NCBI RefSeq assembly: GCF_003762835.1
Contig: NZ_RJWA01000001.1
Span: forward strand, 868,001 to 932,000
Source: Micromonospora sp. HM5-17
Lineage (GTDB): Bacteria; Actinomycetota; Actinomycetes; Mycobacteriales; Micromonosporaceae
Direction: 5' to 3'
Length of the DNA: 64,000 bases
Shown: in pieces, positions 7,786 to 16,792 of the stretch
How positions within the stretch are numbered: the first letter of the stretch is position 1
Layout: each line of letters opens with the position of its first letter
Notes under the pieces: generated by a model
What the model was told of the DNA's origin: nothing
What the model saw: the letters and a program-made list of their open reading frames with translations, nothing else
Database searches by the model: none
Position numbers and translations under genes: made by a program

Positions 7786-7997
7786 GGGCCCCCTCGCACG
7801 GGTCCGGAGTTGGATGCGGGGGCCGCCTCGGGAAGGGAGTGATCTCCGGCGGCCCCCGCGCGGTTCCGCCCGTCCGCTATGTCGTGATGGTGCCGAGCGG
7901 TCCCGCTGAATCCAATCTGGACCAGAAGCCAGGAACACGAAAGAATGCCGGCAGTCACTACTCAGCGCATCCAGACACTTACAAGGTGGGTGAAAGC

Positions 7998-8780
7998 ATG
8001 GACATGCAGATGTGGATCCGCGCGCTGAAGGCCGCCCGGGCCAGTGCCGGCGTCTCGCAGGAGCGGCTGTCGGAAATGATCAACTACAGCACCTCGCTGA
8101 TCGCGCAGATCGAGACCGGTCGCCGTCGGCCGACGATGCAGTTCGCGACGGCCTGCGACACGGCGCTCGACACCGGCGGGCTGCTGGCCGAACTGCTCGA
8201 CATGATGAACCGCAAGGAGTCGCCGAGCTGGTTCGCCCCGTGGCGCACCGTCGAGGAGCAGGCGGTCCAGCTCCGCACGTTCCAACCGATGCTGGTGCCG
8301 GGCCTGGTGCAGACCGAGGCGTACGCCCGGGCGGTGCTGACCGGGAGCGGGCTGCACACGCCCGAGGAGGTCGAGCACCTGCTCGCCGGTCGGCTGGCCC
8401 GGCAGGAGCTGATCAAGGGCGAGCGGCCGAAGCTCTTCACCGCGATCGTCGACGAGGTGGCGCTGCGCCGGGTGGTCGGCGGCCGGGAGGTCCAGCGCGA
8501 CCAGCTCACCCACCTGGTCGAGCTGAGCCGGCTGCCGCACGTCCGGCTGCACGTCATCCCGGCCGACGCCGGGCCGCACGCCGGGATGGCCGGCGGGTTC
8601 GTCCGCGCCACCCTGCCGGACGGCGACGAGGCGGTGCACGTCGACGGGGTCTTCGGTCACGTGGTGGACCGGCCGGACGCCGTGGATATCGTGAAACGTA
8701 TGTGGGACATCCTGCTCGGCGAGGCGTTGTCCGAGCGGGCGTCCGTGGAGCTGATCGAGAAGCTGGTGAGCGAACTGTGA
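7998..8780 (+). CDS. helix-turn-helix regulator with DUF5753-like domain
   Basis: A 260-residue cytoplasmic DNA-binding protein. Residues 5-60 form an XRE-type helix-turn-helix (LKAARASAGVSQERLSEMI, STSLIAQIETGRRRPTM). The rest is the DUF5753 domain seen in Streptomyces and Micromonospora regulators, with FQPMLVPGLVQTEAYARAVL and LPHVRLHVIPADAGPHAGM. ATG at 7998 is used because aaggtggg precedes it by 7-8 nt. It overlaps the next gene (DUF397) by 4 nt. Such pairs are numerous in these genomes and behave as regulator/partner modules; some resemble toxin-antitoxin pairs. Targets unknown. Confidence 0.85.
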   Translation: MDMQMWIRALKAARASAGVSQERLSEMINYSTSLIAQIETGRRRPTMQFATACDTALDTGGLLAELLDMMNRKESPSWFAPWRTVEEQAVQLRTFQPMLVPGLVQTEAYARAVLTGSGLHTPEEVEHLLAGRLARQELIKGERPKLFTAIVDEVALRRVVGGREVQRDQLTHLVELSRLPHVRLHVIPADAGPHAGMAGGFVRATLPDGDEAVHVDGVFGHVVDRPDAVDIVKRMWDILLGEALSERASVELIEKLVSEL

Positions 8781-8974
8781 ACAACACCCCTTCCGCACCC
8801 CGCTGGCGGGTCTCGACCCGGTCCGGCAACGGCGGTGACACCTGCGTCGAGGTCGCCGACAACCTGCCCGACCGGGTGCTGGTCCGGGACAGCACGGACC
8901 GGCAGGGTCCGGTGTTGACCTTCACCCCGGACGCCTGGCGGGCCTTCGTCGCCGGCCTCGCCGGTCGGCGGTGA
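8777..8974 (+). CDS. DUF397 domain protein
   Basis: A 65-residue protein. The hallmark segments RVSTRSGNGGDTCVEVAD, VRDSTDRQGPVLTFTPDAW and the final FVAGLAG identify DUF397. The GTG start overlaps the upstream regulator's stop (GTGA), so translation is coupled. In actinobacteria DUF397 proteins are encoded directly behind XRE/DUF5753 regulators and probably act with them; the biochemical role is not known. Confidence 0.88.
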   Translation: MNNTPSAPRWRVSTRSGNGGDTCVEVADNLPDRVLVRDSTDRQGPVLTFTPDAWRAFVAGLAGRR

Positions 8975-9106
8975 ACCCGCGGTAAACCCGCCTGAGCTGG
9001 GCAGACGCGGGTCGGCCGGAGGCCGGAACGGCTCGATTCGCGGGTGTCGTACCGGGGCCGTACCGTCGTAGTCAGACACTTCTCTGATGAGGACGGTGAG
9101 GGCGCG

Positions 9107-9931
9107 ATGTCCCGACCTGGCGATGTCCACCAGCCCACGCGCGAGTTCCCCGAGTACGCGAAGGGGCAGGCGACCCCCGCCCCGGCCGATCCCTGGGCGG
9201 GCGCGGCCGACACCGAGCGCACCGAGCCCTTCGACGCCGCCGAGCGCCCTCACCCCGACGCTTCCGACTCGCCGCCGCCGACCGGCGGGCGGGGCCGGGG
9301 GCGCGGTCTCCTCATCCTGGCCGGGATCGTCGGCCTGGCGGTGGCCCTGGTGTTCGGCGTGCAGGCCAGCGGGATCCTGCCCGACTGGCGCAACCCGTTC
9401 ACCAGGGAGGAGACCGACCGCAGCCAGCCGCCGCTGCTGAAGTCGATCCAGGATCTCAGCCGCTACGTCGCGGCCGAGGGCAACTTCGAGGTCGTCGTCG
9501 ACCTGGAGCAGAACCGGCGGTACGTCCCCGACTTCCTGCTCGGTGAGCGCACCCTCTTCGTCGGCGCCGGCACCGTCGAGGCGTACGTCGACTTCGGGCA
9601 GTTGGGCGAGGACGCCGTCATCGTCTCCCCGGACCGGACGTCGGTCGAGGTGAAGCTGCCGGCACCGCAACTCGGGCAGGTCAACCTCAACCTGGAGCGG
9701 TCGTACGTCTTCGCGGAGAAGCGGGGAGTGCTCAACCGGCTCGGGGAGGTCTTCGGCGGCGACCCGAACCGGCAGCGCGAGGTCTACCTCAAGGCCGAGC
9801 AGAAGATCGCCGAGTCGGCGCGCAGCAGCGGGCTCGGCGAGCGGGCCCAGGAGAACACCCGCAAGATGCTGGACCAGATGCTCCGCTCGCTCGGCTACGA
9901 GCAGGTCACCATCACGTACGTCCAGCCGTAG
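9107..9931 (+). CDS. DUF4230 family membrane-anchored protein
   Basis: A 274-residue protein. Residues 1-65 are a disordered, acidic cytosolic part, followed by one membrane helix (GLLILAGIVGLAVALVFGVQ, about 67-86). The external domain contains LKSIQDLSRYVAAEGNFEVVVDLEQ and VEAYVDFGQLGEDAVIVSPD...VEVKLPAPQL, the pattern of DUF4230. A C-terminal helix carries GLGERAQENTRKMLDQMLRSLGYEQV in parts. ATG 9107 follows ggtgagg by 6 nt. Role unknown. It ends just before a strong terminator. Confidence 0.8.
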   Translation: MSRPGDVHQPTREFPEYAKGQATPAPADPWAGAADTERTEPFDAAERPHPDASDSPPPTGGRGRGRGLLILAGIVGLAVALVFGVQASGILPDWRNPFTREETDRSQPPLLKSIQDLSRYVAAEGNFEVVVDLEQNRRYVPDFLLGERTLFVGAGTVEAYVDFGQLGEDAVIVSPDRTSVEVKLPAPQLGQVNLNLERSYVFAEKRGVLNRLGEVFGGDPNRQREVYLKAEQKIAESARSSGLGERAQENTRKMLDQMLRSLGYEQVTITYVQP

Positions 9932-9957
9932 GCCCGCCCGGCCGGCCGAGCGGTCGA

Positions 9958-10004
9958 CGCCGGGAGCGGTACGCAGGGAAGCCGTACCGCTCCCGGCGTT
10001 TCTT
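9958..10004 (+). terminator. Rho-independent terminator after the DUF4230 gene
   Basis: A perfect 16-bp stem (9958-9973 with 9983-9998; arm CGCCGGGAGCGGTACG) with a 9-nt loop is followed at once by tttctt. It lies 26 nt behind the stop codon. Confidence 0.85.
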
Positions 10005-10044
10005 CGTGTGCCAGGCAGCGGATGGCACCGAGCCCGCGTTGTCA

Positions 10045-10067
10045 CCGGTATGACTGACAGGTACCGG
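10045..10067. promoter_or_regulatory. inverted repeat upstream of the second sigma gene
   Basis: CCGGTA (10045-10050) and TACCGG (10062-10067) are separated by 11 nt and end one base before the ATG of the sigma gene. It could be an operator or a structure hiding the start; purely a sequence observation. Confidence 0.35.
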
Positions 10068-10068
10068 C

Positions 10069-10590
10069 ATGAACGCTGACCTCGAACGCGAGTACAGCGA
10101 GTTCGTCGAGGCCCGGTCGCACGCGCTGTTCCGTACCGCACTGGCCCTGACCGGCCATCGCCAACAGGCCGAGGACCTGTTGCAGACGGTGCTGACCCGG
10201 GGCGTCCGGCACTGGGCACGAATCCGCGCCACCGCACCGGAGGCGTACCTGCGCACGGCGTTGTACCGCGAGTACACGAGCTGGTGGCGACGGCTGCGCC
10301 GGGCCCGGGAGGTGAGCGCCGAGCAGGTGCCGGAGGTCGCCACCGCGGATGGCACGACCGCGGTCGACCTCCGACTCGCGCTGCGTGCGGCGCTGGCGCG
10401 GCTCGCCCCGAAACACCGCGCGGTGCTCGTCCTGCGCTACTTCGAGGACCGGCCGGACAGCGAGATCGCCGAAGTCCTCGGCTGTGCCGAATCCACCGTA
10501 CGCAGCCAGGCCGCCCGGGCCCTGGCCCGGCTGCGCGACCTCTGCTCCAAGCTCGACATCGTTCATCTGAAGGAGACCGCGGGCCGATGA
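10069..10590 (+). CDS. ECF sigma factor, SigE family
   Basis: A 173-residue ECF sigma factor. Region 2 covers EYSEFVEARSHALFRTALALTGHRQQAEDLLQ and TAPEAYLRTALYREYTSWWRR in pieces. Region 4 covers LAPKHRAVLVLRYFEDRPDSEIAEVLGCAESTVRSQ. This is the SigE-type (TIGR02983-like) group. Its stop overlaps the ATG of the downstream membrane-anchored propeller protein (ATGA), the usual arrangement of a sigma factor with its anti-sigma factor. An inverted repeat ends just before its start codon. Confidence 0.88.
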   Translation: MNADLEREYSEFVEARSHALFRTALALTGHRQQAEDLLQTVLTRGVRHWARIRATAPEAYLRTALYREYTSWWRRLRRAREVSAEQVPEVATADGTTAVDLRLALRAALARLAPKHRAVLVLRYFEDRPDSEIAEVLGCAESTVRSQAARALARLRDLCSKLDIVHLKETAGR

Positions 10591-11759
10591 ATCCACATGT
10601 CACCGGCGTCCTCCGAGACGCCTTCGAGGACCTCGCCGACTCCGCCCCGCCGCCGTCCAACCTGGCCGGGATCACGCTCGCGCGGGCCCGGCGGCAGCGG
10701 ATCGTCCGGCGGACCGTCGGCGGTGGACTGGCGGCCGCCGCCTGCGCCGCGCTGGTCGGGCTGGTCGGCGCCGTCGTCCCGCCGAGCGGCGGGGCGGACC
10801 AGGTGGCCGCCCCGGGCTACGTACGCCGGTCCGTGGTCACCGCGTACAGCGGTATCGATGACGACAGGGTGGTGGGCCCGGCGCTCGACTACTCCCTGCT
10901 GTTGAACCGGAAGACGGGCCGCTACGACCGGATCCCGTACAACGTCGCGCTGCCGTCACCGGACGGAAGCCGGGTGCTGGTCGGCGAGGGCGACAACAGT
11001 CCGGCATATCCGAGGCGGTCCGGGATCCTGGACCCGACGAGCGGTGAGGTGCGGTGGTTCCCCGGCGAGCCGGACGACGAGGGCCTCACTATTGGTCCCG
11101 GTATGGGGGAATGGTCGCCCGACGGACGGCAGATTCTCTTTCAGCGCGGACCATCAAAGCGCGTACCGGATGACCACGACAACGATGGATTTACGTTGAT
11201 GGATCCCGAGACGTTCCAGACGCGGTTTGTGCGGGTGCCGAATCTTCTCGCTGACAATGTGATAGGTAGCGGTCTGGTCTGGATGCCGGACGGTGACCTT
11301 CTCGCGATGACCGCCAGCCACCGCGAGGGCGACACCGCACCGGCGGTGGTGACCGAGATCCGCTTCTACGATCTCACCGGACGGCTGGTCCGGACGATCC
11401 CGGCCGGCGCGGAGCTGAGCCCCGGCGGGGTGTCGCCGGACGGGAGCATGCTGGCCCTCACGCACCCGGAGATCGTCGACTCACCGGTGACCATCGTCGA
11501 CGCCGACACCGGAGCCCGGCGCGCGACCTTCACCCTGGGCAGCTCACGCCTGATCGGCTGGGTCGACGACGGTCACCTGCTGATGCGGCGTTACGTGGAC
11601 GACGCCGAGCGGACCGGCTCGGACGACCCGGACCATCTCGTGGTGGTCGACCTGGCCGGGCGGGTCGTGCACACGGTCAGGGCGGCCGTGTGGTCGCAGC
11701 AGGTCTCCATCGGTTCCGCCGAGGGCCTGCCCGCCAGCGCCAAGGACCTGATCTTCTGA
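10587..11759 (+). CDS. membrane-anchored beta-propeller-like protein, probable anti-sigma partner
   Basis: A 390-residue protein with a short cytosolic N-terminus (MNPHVTGVLRDAFEDLADSAP), one membrane helix (about 47-68, GGGLAAAACAALVGLVGAVV) and an external domain of repeated blades: LPSPDGSRVLVGEG, GEWSPDGRQILFQRG, LVWMPDGDLLAMTAS, GVSPDGSMLALTHPE. The 'SPDG' repeats are typical of TolB/WD40-like propellers. ATGA overlap with the sigma gene implies co-translation. The N-terminal tail is too short for a classical zinc anti-sigma domain, so its effect on the sigma factor is inferred from context only. Ends at 11759. Confidence 0.75.
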   Translation: MNPHVTGVLRDAFEDLADSAPPPSNLAGITLARARRQRIVRRTVGGGLAAAACAALVGLVGAVVPPSGGADQVAAPGYVRRSVVTAYSGIDDDRVVGPALDYSLLLNRKTGRYDRIPYNVALPSPDGSRVLVGEGDNSPAYPRRSGILDPTSGEVRWFPGEPDDEGLTIGPGMGEWSPDGRQILFQRGPSKRVPDDHDNDGFTLMDPETFQTRFVRVPNLLADNVIGSGLVWMPDGDLLAMTASHREGDTAPAVVTEIRFYDLTGRLVRTIPAGAELSPGGVSPDGSMLALTHPEIVDSPVTIVDADTGARRATFTLGSSRLIGWVDDGHLLMRRYVDDAERTGSDDPDHLVVVDLAGRVVHTVRAAVWSQQVSIGSAEGLPASAKDLIF

Positions 11760-12073
11760 TCACCTGATCCGCCGTCCGGCCCGGGAAACTCCCCCGGATC
11801 CCTTCGACGCGCGGCCCGACGGCCATCCCGATTCGGCGTCGGCGGCGGTGTTGGGTCGTCGTGTCGTCACGCGACGAGTCCGACCGCCGACAGTTTGGGA
11901 TCGACCCGGTGCGCCGCGTGCCAGACTGACGCCGCCGCTCACGGTGGAAATACCACCGAGAGCGGCGGCGTTGGTCGCTGCGTTTCCACATTTCGTGGAT
12001 ATCCCGGGAACCGGCACGACCAACTCCATTGATATCCGTCAACATATCGTCGGATTCCGAGGGGATGGACACA
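11760..12073. other. intergenic region with two hairpins
   Basis: A 314-nt gap between the propeller gene and the 12074 gene. It contains a long stem at 11929-11971 and a smaller one (TCCAC 11985-11989, GTGGA 11995-11999), followed by an AT-richer stretch with gatatc motifs (11998-12050) that probably holds the promoter of the downstream pair. No further gene is seen. Confidence 0.45.
11929..11971. terminator. long hairpin, possible terminator or RNA structure
   Basis: Two 19-nt arms (11929-11947 and 11953-11971, arm ACGCCGCCGCTCACGGTGG) pair at 18 of 19 positions around the loop aaata. There is no long U-tract, so it could also be a structured leader for the downstream genes. Confidence 0.5.
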
Positions 12074-13126
12074 ATGACGGATCAACTCAGGAACGTGCCG
12101 GTGTCCCGGCGCGACATCATCCGGATCTCCGGCGGAACGGCCGCCGCGGTCGGGCTCGGCGCGCTCGCCACACCGGCGGGCGCCAGCGCCGGCACCGGCG
12201 GCGCGGCGGGCGGCGGTGGCGCGGCGGGCAGCGGGGAGCCCGCGGTCGCCGACGGGGTCGGTTCGGCGGCCCTGAGCCCGGGCGCCCGTACCCGGCTCCG
12301 CTCCGGCGGCGCCGACCTGCTGATCCGGGACGGGTCGCCGCACTGGTGGCTCAGCCCGGACATCTGGGTGGTGCCCGGCACCGACCCGAACGGTACGCCC
12401 GGCACCCCGGCGGCCGGCGACACCGCGTACGTCTGGGCCCGGGTGCAGAACACCGGCCGGCAGGACGCCTTCGGCGTCGAGCTGAGGTTCTACTGGGGCA
12501 ACCCCTCGGTGCAGATGTTCTACAGCACGCTCAACCTGATCGGCACCGCCTACGCCGACATCCCGGCCGGGGACACCCAGGATGTTCTCTGCCTGGTGCC
12601 GTGGCACGTGGTGACCGTCAACAACGGACACGAGTGCCTGGTGGTCGTCGCCAGCGCGCCGGGCGACCCGCCGCTGCCGGACGCCGTCGACCCGGTGGGC
12701 TACCCCAACGTGGCGCAGCGCAACCTCACCCTCGCCAGCGCCGGCAAACAGGACTTCAAGCTGACCCTGACCGTCACCGCGCCGCGCCGGGAGTCGAAGT
12801 GGGTCCGGATCGGCGCCCAGATCGGCGGCGAACTGCCCAGGGAGACGCTGAAGACGCTCGACCTGACCGACAGTAAGCCGGTGGAGAAGCCTGTGGTCGA
12901 GGTCGGCTTCGCGGAGAAGCCGATCACCGATCCGAAGGAGGGCATCGGCGTACCGGAGCTGGAGCTGGAGGTTCCGGCCGGGCGCAGCGTCCCGGTCTAT
13001 CTGACGATCCGCGGCGGTGCCGACCTGGGCGCCGGGCAGTACCAGCTCGTCGAGGTGTTGGAGACGCAGGACAAGCAGACGCTGGGCGGCATCTCGTTCG
13101 CCGTGGTCGGGGAGGGACGCAGGTGA
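12074..13126 (+). CDS. Tat-exported protein of unknown function (CARDB-like domain)
   Basis: A 350-residue protein with a twin-arginine signal (VSRRDIIRISGGTAAAVGLGALATPAGASA). After a Gly/Ala-rich linker comes WWLSPDIWVVPGTDPNGTPGTP and YVWARVQNTGRQDAFGVELRFYWGNPS, a beta-sandwich pattern like CARDB adhesion-type domains. The C-terminal half (TLTVTAPRRESKWVRIGAQIGGELP; PAGRSVPVYLTIRGG) looks like a second sandwich. ATG 12074 is favoured because the GAGGGG ribosome binding site would be too close to ATG 12065. It overlaps the next gene by 4 nt (GTGA). I do not recognise a named family; exported structural or binding protein is the best guess. Confidence 0.65.
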   Translation: MTDQLRNVPVSRRDIIRISGGTAAAVGLGALATPAGASAGTGGAAGGGGAAGSGEPAVADGVGSAALSPGARTRLRSGGADLLIRDGSPHWWLSPDIWVVPGTDPNGTPGTPAAGDTAYVWARVQNTGRQDAFGVELRFYWGNPSVQMFYSTLNLIGTAYADIPAGDTQDVLCLVPWHVVTVNNGHECLVVVASAPGDPPLPDAVDPVGYPNVAQRNLTLASAGKQDFKLTLTVTAPRRESKWVRIGAQIGGELPRETLKTLDLTDSKPVEKPVVEVGFAEKPITDPKEGIGVPELELEVPAGRSVPVYLTIRGGADLGAGQYQLVEVLETQDKQTLGGISFAVVGEGRR

Positions 13127-14631
13127 CCAGTACGCCGATGGCGGTGCAGACCCGGCCGTTCGCCGTGGAACCGCTGACGAACGTGATGCTCCCCGACGGC
13201 ATCTTCGACAACGCGCTCTACAAGCTCCGGATCGCCTGCCACTTCACCAACACCTCGACCACCGACCTGACCAACGTGACCATCTACCTGGAGAGCGTCG
13301 GCGACCCGGGCATCGTGGTCACCGGTCAGACGTACACGTTCGCGACGATCCCGGCCGGCGCCTCGGTGCTGGTCTCCTGGGCCGCCGACTTCCGGCACGC
13401 CTCGCCGGGCAAGCCGCTGGTCAGCTTCGTCGCCCGAGCGGACGGGTACACCCCCGCCCGCTCGATCCGGCAGATCTTCGTCTCGCAGACCCGGTACGAC
13501 GCCACCACCGACACCTACTCGATCCAGATCCCGGAGGGGCGGCTCGACATCTCGAAGGTCACGGTCATCCCGCCGGCCAAGGGCGGCTGGTGGGCCGGGG
13601 ACAAGCCGGACAACGACAAGCGGAAGCCCTGGCCCGGACCGTACGTCCCCACCGGGCTGACCATGGTCTGGGTGCCGAATCCCGCGTACGCCGGCACCCA
13701 CGGCGAGCTGCCGTTCCAGGATCCGTGGTGGAAGGTGCTGGCGGTGGTCGTCCTCGTCATCGCCGCACTGGTCGGGATCATCGCGGCGGCGGTCGGTGGC
13801 GGTACCTTCCATCCCGGCATCAGGGGCATGTTCGACGAGACCGATCCCGGGGTGATCACCGAGTGCTGTACCCCGGCCCCGGGCGACCCGGTCACGGGTG
13901 GCACCACGATCGCCGGGGTCGCCGGGGTGGTCGCCTCGGTCGCCCTGGTGGTGGCGCTCGACGACAGCGCCGACCCGCACTGGCGCGGCCAGGCGGCGAC
14001 GCCGCCCCGCCCCGGCGAGCTGACCACCGCCGAGCGGGTCGAGGCGCGCTGGAAGCTCCTCGAGGAGCCGTACGCCGGGAAGCCGTACCGGGTAAACGTC
14101 CGATGGGCGTACGAGCGGATCACCACCGGCGACACCTACCGCCACGAGGTGGAGGAGGAGCAGACCAACATTCACGTCACCGAGGAGGTCACTGTCGTCA
14201 CCCCGGACGCCGTCGGCCTCTCGGACCGGCTCTGGGCGCGGGCGACCTTCAAACGGCCCGACTCGACCCTGTTCCGCGGGCCCGACCTGTACGCCTTCGC
14301 GCTGTTCCGGGCGCCGCAGGGGCTCTACTTCGTGGTGCCGTTGACCGACGACGGCACCGGCTTCGACGACCACGCCGCCGACGGCACCTACACCGCCGGC
14401 CTCTACCTCCAGGACGTGTTGCCGGAGCTGAAGAAGGCCGGCCAGGAGCCGTACGGCACGTGGAAGGTCTACGTCTTCGCCCAGGACGTGAACCGGGTCG
14501 CCCCGGGCATCCCGCCGGAGATCGCCGCCCAGACCATCGGCGGGTTCTTCGTGGCCAGTGCCGTCCAGCTCACCTTCGACCCCAACCTGCCCTGCCCGCT
14601 GGATGCGCAGGCCAGCATCAAGGTCGTCTGA
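13123..14631 (+). CDS. membrane-spanning protein with sandwich domains, unknown function
   Basis: A 502-residue protein starting at a GTG that overlaps the previous stop. The N-terminal 150 residues form a CARDB-like sandwich (CHFTNTSTTDLTNVTIYLES, IPAGASVLVSWAADFRH). Two hydrophobic segments follow: residues about 206-226 (VLAVVVLVIAALVGIIAAAVGG) and 262-276 (TIAGVAGVVASVALVVAL), with a Cys pair (TECCTPAPGD) between them. The C-terminal part (GPDLYAFALF...VPLTDDGTGFDDHAADGTYTAGLYL in pieces) resembles the 'choice-of-anchor' extracellular domains. No signal peptide is visible, although the gene is coupled to a Tat substrate. Function unknown; the pair probably forms one surface complex. Confidence 0.6.
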   Translation: MTSTPMAVQTRPFAVEPLTNVMLPDGIFDNALYKLRIACHFTNTSTTDLTNVTIYLESVGDPGIVVTGQTYTFATIPAGASVLVSWAADFRHASPGKPLVSFVARADGYTPARSIRQIFVSQTRYDATTDTYSIQIPEGRLDISKVTVIPPAKGGWWAGDKPDNDKRKPWPGPYVPTGLTMVWVPNPAYAGTHGELPFQDPWWKVLAVVVLVIAALVGIIAAAVGGGTFHPGIRGMFDETDPGVITECCTPAPGDPVTGGTTIAGVAGVVASVALVVALDDSADPHWRGQAATPPRPGELTTAERVEARWKLLEEPYAGKPYRVNVRWAYERITTGDTYRHEVEEEQTNIHVTEEVTVVTPDAVGLSDRLWARATFKRPDSTLFRGPDLYAFALFRAPQGLYFVVPLTDDGTGFDDHAADGTYTAGLYLQDVLPELKKAGQEPYGTWKVYVFAQDVNRVAPGIPPEIAAQTIGGFFVASAVQLTFDPNLPCPLDAQASIKVV

Positions 14632-14645
14632 GCCGATCCCGTCGG

Positions 14646-14685
14646 CCGGTTGGGCGGGCCGGGCCACGCCCGCCCGGCCAACCGG
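14646..14685. terminator. hairpin between convergent genes
   Basis: CCGGTTGG (14646-14653) pairs with CCAACCGG (14678-14685), with further GC-rich pairing inside. It lies between the plus-strand 13123 gene and the stop of the minus-strand PspC gene and could stop both. Confidence 0.5.
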
Positions 14686-14892
14686 TCAGTGGGCGGCGCG
14701 GTAGCTCCGCTCCTCGTTCGGCATGATGAGCCAGAGCGCCAGGTAGATGACCACCTGTGGCCCGGGAAGCAGCACGGAGAGGACGAAGAGGAGCCGCATG
14801 ATCCCGGCGGACATGCCGAAGCGGCGGGCCAACCCGGCGCAGACGCCGGCGATCATGCGGTTGTCCCGGGGACGGGAAAGTGTGCGACTCAT
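14686..14892 (-). CDS. PspC domain membrane protein
   Basis: A 68-residue protein consisting of one PspC domain: RMIAGVCAGLARRFGMSAGIMRLLFVL, then LLPGPQVVIYLALWLIMPNE. It has one to two membrane helices. PspC proteins relate to the phage-shock envelope-stress response; stand-alone small copies are common in actinobacteria. ATG at 14892 has GGGAG 7 nt upstream. The neighbours (exported proteins, serine dehydratase) do not point to a specific stimulus. Confidence 0.88.
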   Translation of the reverse strand: MSRTLSRPRDNRMIAGVCAGLARRFGMSAGIMRLLFVLSVLLPGPQVVIYLALWLIMPNEERSYRAAH

Positions 14893-15171
14893 GGTCGTCT
14901 CCCTGGGTGACGGCGGTACGGGCGGCTGATTCCACGGTAGGCGGCGACGTCTGTGTCGCCCTCGGTCCACAGACGGATCCGCGCGACGCGGACCCCTAGG
15001 GACGTACCCGGGGAACCCCGGACGCACCCGTCCCGCCGGTGCGACGCCGCCGCCCGTCGTCGGGGCCGGTCCGGGTAGGCTCGCGGACCGGCAGGTCAGG
15101 GGCATGCTGGAGGCGTAGGCAGCGGCTCCCGGCCTGGGGTCGGCAACGGGGCCGGCCCGGGAGGAGTTCTG

Positions 15172-16542
15172 ATGATCAGCGCGTTCGACCTGTTCTCGGT
15201 CGGGATCGGGCCGTCCAGCTCGCACACCGTCGGCCCGATGCGGGCCGCGCGGACGTTCGCCGCCGGGCTCAAGGCGGATGGCCTACTCGCCGTCACCACG
15301 CGGGTGCAGGCCGAACTCTTCGGTTCGCTCGGCGCGACCGGGCACGGCCACGGCAGCGACCGGGCCGTGCTGCTCGGGCTTCTGGGCGAGGCGCCGGAGA
15401 CCGTCGACCCCGACGGCGTCGCCGCCACCGTGGCGGAGGTCCGGGCCAGCGGCCGGCTGGCCGTACTCGGGGCGCACGTGGTCGACTTCGACGTCGACCG
15501 GGATCTGGTGCTGCACCGGCGCCGGTCGTTGCCGTTCCACCCGAACGGCATGATCTTCACCGCGTACGACGCGGTGGGCGAACCACTGCGGACCCGGACC
15601 TACTACTCCGTCGGCGGTGGGTTCGTGGTGGACGAGACCGCGACCGGCGCGGACCGGATCAAGCCGGACACCACGAAGGTGCGGTACCCGTTCGCGACCG
15701 GCGCGGAGCTGCTGGCGTGGACCGCCGAGACGGGCCTACCGATCAGCGGGATCATGCTGGCCAACGAGCGGTCCTGGCGGAGCGAGGCGGAGATTCGTGC
15801 CGGCCTGCTGGAGATCTGGCGGGTGATGCGGGAGTGCGTGGAGCGGGGCAGCACCCGTGACGGGGTGCTCCCCGGTGGTCTGCGGGTACGCCGCCGGGCG
15901 GCGGAGCTGCGGCGCTCGCTGGAGGCGGACCCGGGGGCGACCGACCCGCTGCGGGTGATGGACTGGGTGACGCTCTTCGCGCTCGCGGTGAACGAGGAGA
16001 ACGCCGCCGGCGGCCGGGTCGTCACCGCGCCGACCAACGGCGCCGCCGGGATCATCCCGGCCGTTCTCCACTACTACACCCGGTTCGTACCGGGCGCCTC
16101 CGAGGAGGGCGTGATCCGGTTCCTGCTGGCGGCCGCGGCGATCGGGGTGGTGGTCAAGGAGAACGCATCGATCTCCGGGGCCGAGGTGGGCTGCCAGGGC
16201 GAGGTCGGCTCGGCCTGCTCGATGGCGGCGGCCGGGCTGGCCGAGGTGCTCGGCGGCACCCCCGCCCAGGTGGAGAACGCCGCCGAGATCGGCATGGAGC
16301 ACAACCTCGGGCTGACCTGCGATCCGGTCGGCGGCCTGGTGCAGATTCCGTGCATCGAGCGGAACGCGGTGGCCAGCGTCAAGGCGATCACCGCGGCCCG
16401 GCTGGCGCTGCGCGGCGACGGCCGGCACACGGTCTCGCTGGACAAGGTCATCAAGACGATGCGGGAGACCGGTGCGGACATGAAGGTCACGTACAAGGAG
16501 ACCGCGCGGGGCGGGCTGGCGGTCAACGTCATCGAGTGCTGA
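15172..16542 (+). CDS. sdaA: L-serine ammonia-lyase (L-serine dehydratase)
   Basis: A 456-residue single-chain iron-sulfur L-serine dehydratase, converting L-serine to pyruvate and ammonia in the cytoplasm. The start [25 protein letters not shown] is the conserved opening of the beta domain. The alpha domain has [51 protein letters not shown] and IERNAVA, which provide the 4Fe-4S cysteines. The very last residue is Cys456 (AVNVIEC), the 'tail-in-mouth' ligand known for this family. ATG 15172 has gaggag upstream. The gene is apparently monocistronic; an 18-nt tandem repeat follows its stop. Confidence 0.95.
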   Translation: MISAFDLFSVGIGPSSSHTVGPMRAARTFAAGLKADGLLAVTTRVQAELFGSLGATGHGHGSDRAVLLGLLGEAPETVDPDGVAATVAEVRASGRLAVLGAHVVDFDVDRDLVLHRRRSLPFHPNGMIFTAYDAVGEPLRTRTYYSVGGGFVVDETATGADRIKPDTTKVRYPFATGAELLAWTAETGLPISGIMLANERSWRSEAEIRAGLLEIWRVMRECVERGSTRDGVLPGGLRVRRRAAELRRSLEADPGATDPLRVMDWVTLFALAVNEENAAGGRVVTAPTNGAAGIIPAVLHYYTRFVPGASEEGVIRFLLAAAAIGVVVKENASISGAEVGCQGEVGSACSMAAAGLAEVLGGTPAQVENAAEIGMEHNLGLTCDPVGGLVQIPCIERNAVASVKAITAARLALRGDGRHTVSLDKVIKTMRETGADMKVTYKETARGGLAVNVIEC

Positions 16543-16556
16543 CCGGCCGGGCCGGC

Positions 16557-16592
16557 GTTCGGGTTCCGGCCGGGGTTCGGGCTCCGGCCGGG
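16557..16592. repeat. 18-nt tandem repeat (2 units)
   Basis: gttcgggttccggccggg (16557-16574) is followed directly by gttcgggctccggccggg (16575-16592), one mismatch. It starts 15 nt behind the sdaA stop codon. Confidence 0.8.
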
Positions 16593-16717
16593 CGTCGACG
16601 ACGGTTGCCCGCAGACGCGTTCCGGCGGTGGCGGTTGGGGATCGGTCCGGTAACGTTGGCACGTCGTCGGGGACCCGTGGCGTCGTCCCGGGGCGGGGTA
16701 TGCCCGGGTTAGTCGCA

Positions 16718-16745
16718 TTTGGGTCTTTTCTCCGACTGGTAACCT
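16718..16745 (+). promoter_or_regulatory. possible promoter of the surface-polymer exporter genes
   Basis: TTTGGG (16718-16723) and TAACCT (16740-16745) are 16 nt apart in an AT-richer patch about 48 nt before the permease GTG at 16793. Confidence 0.4.
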
Positions 16746-16792
16746 AAGTCCCATCGCGGCTGCGTGTGCTGCCGGGCGAGCGGGAGGCGGCG

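Noticed and set aside
14893-15171. Glycine-type riboswitch before the serine dehydratase gene
   Set aside because: The 279-nt gap shows no conserved riboswitch core; only GC-rich short stems are seen.
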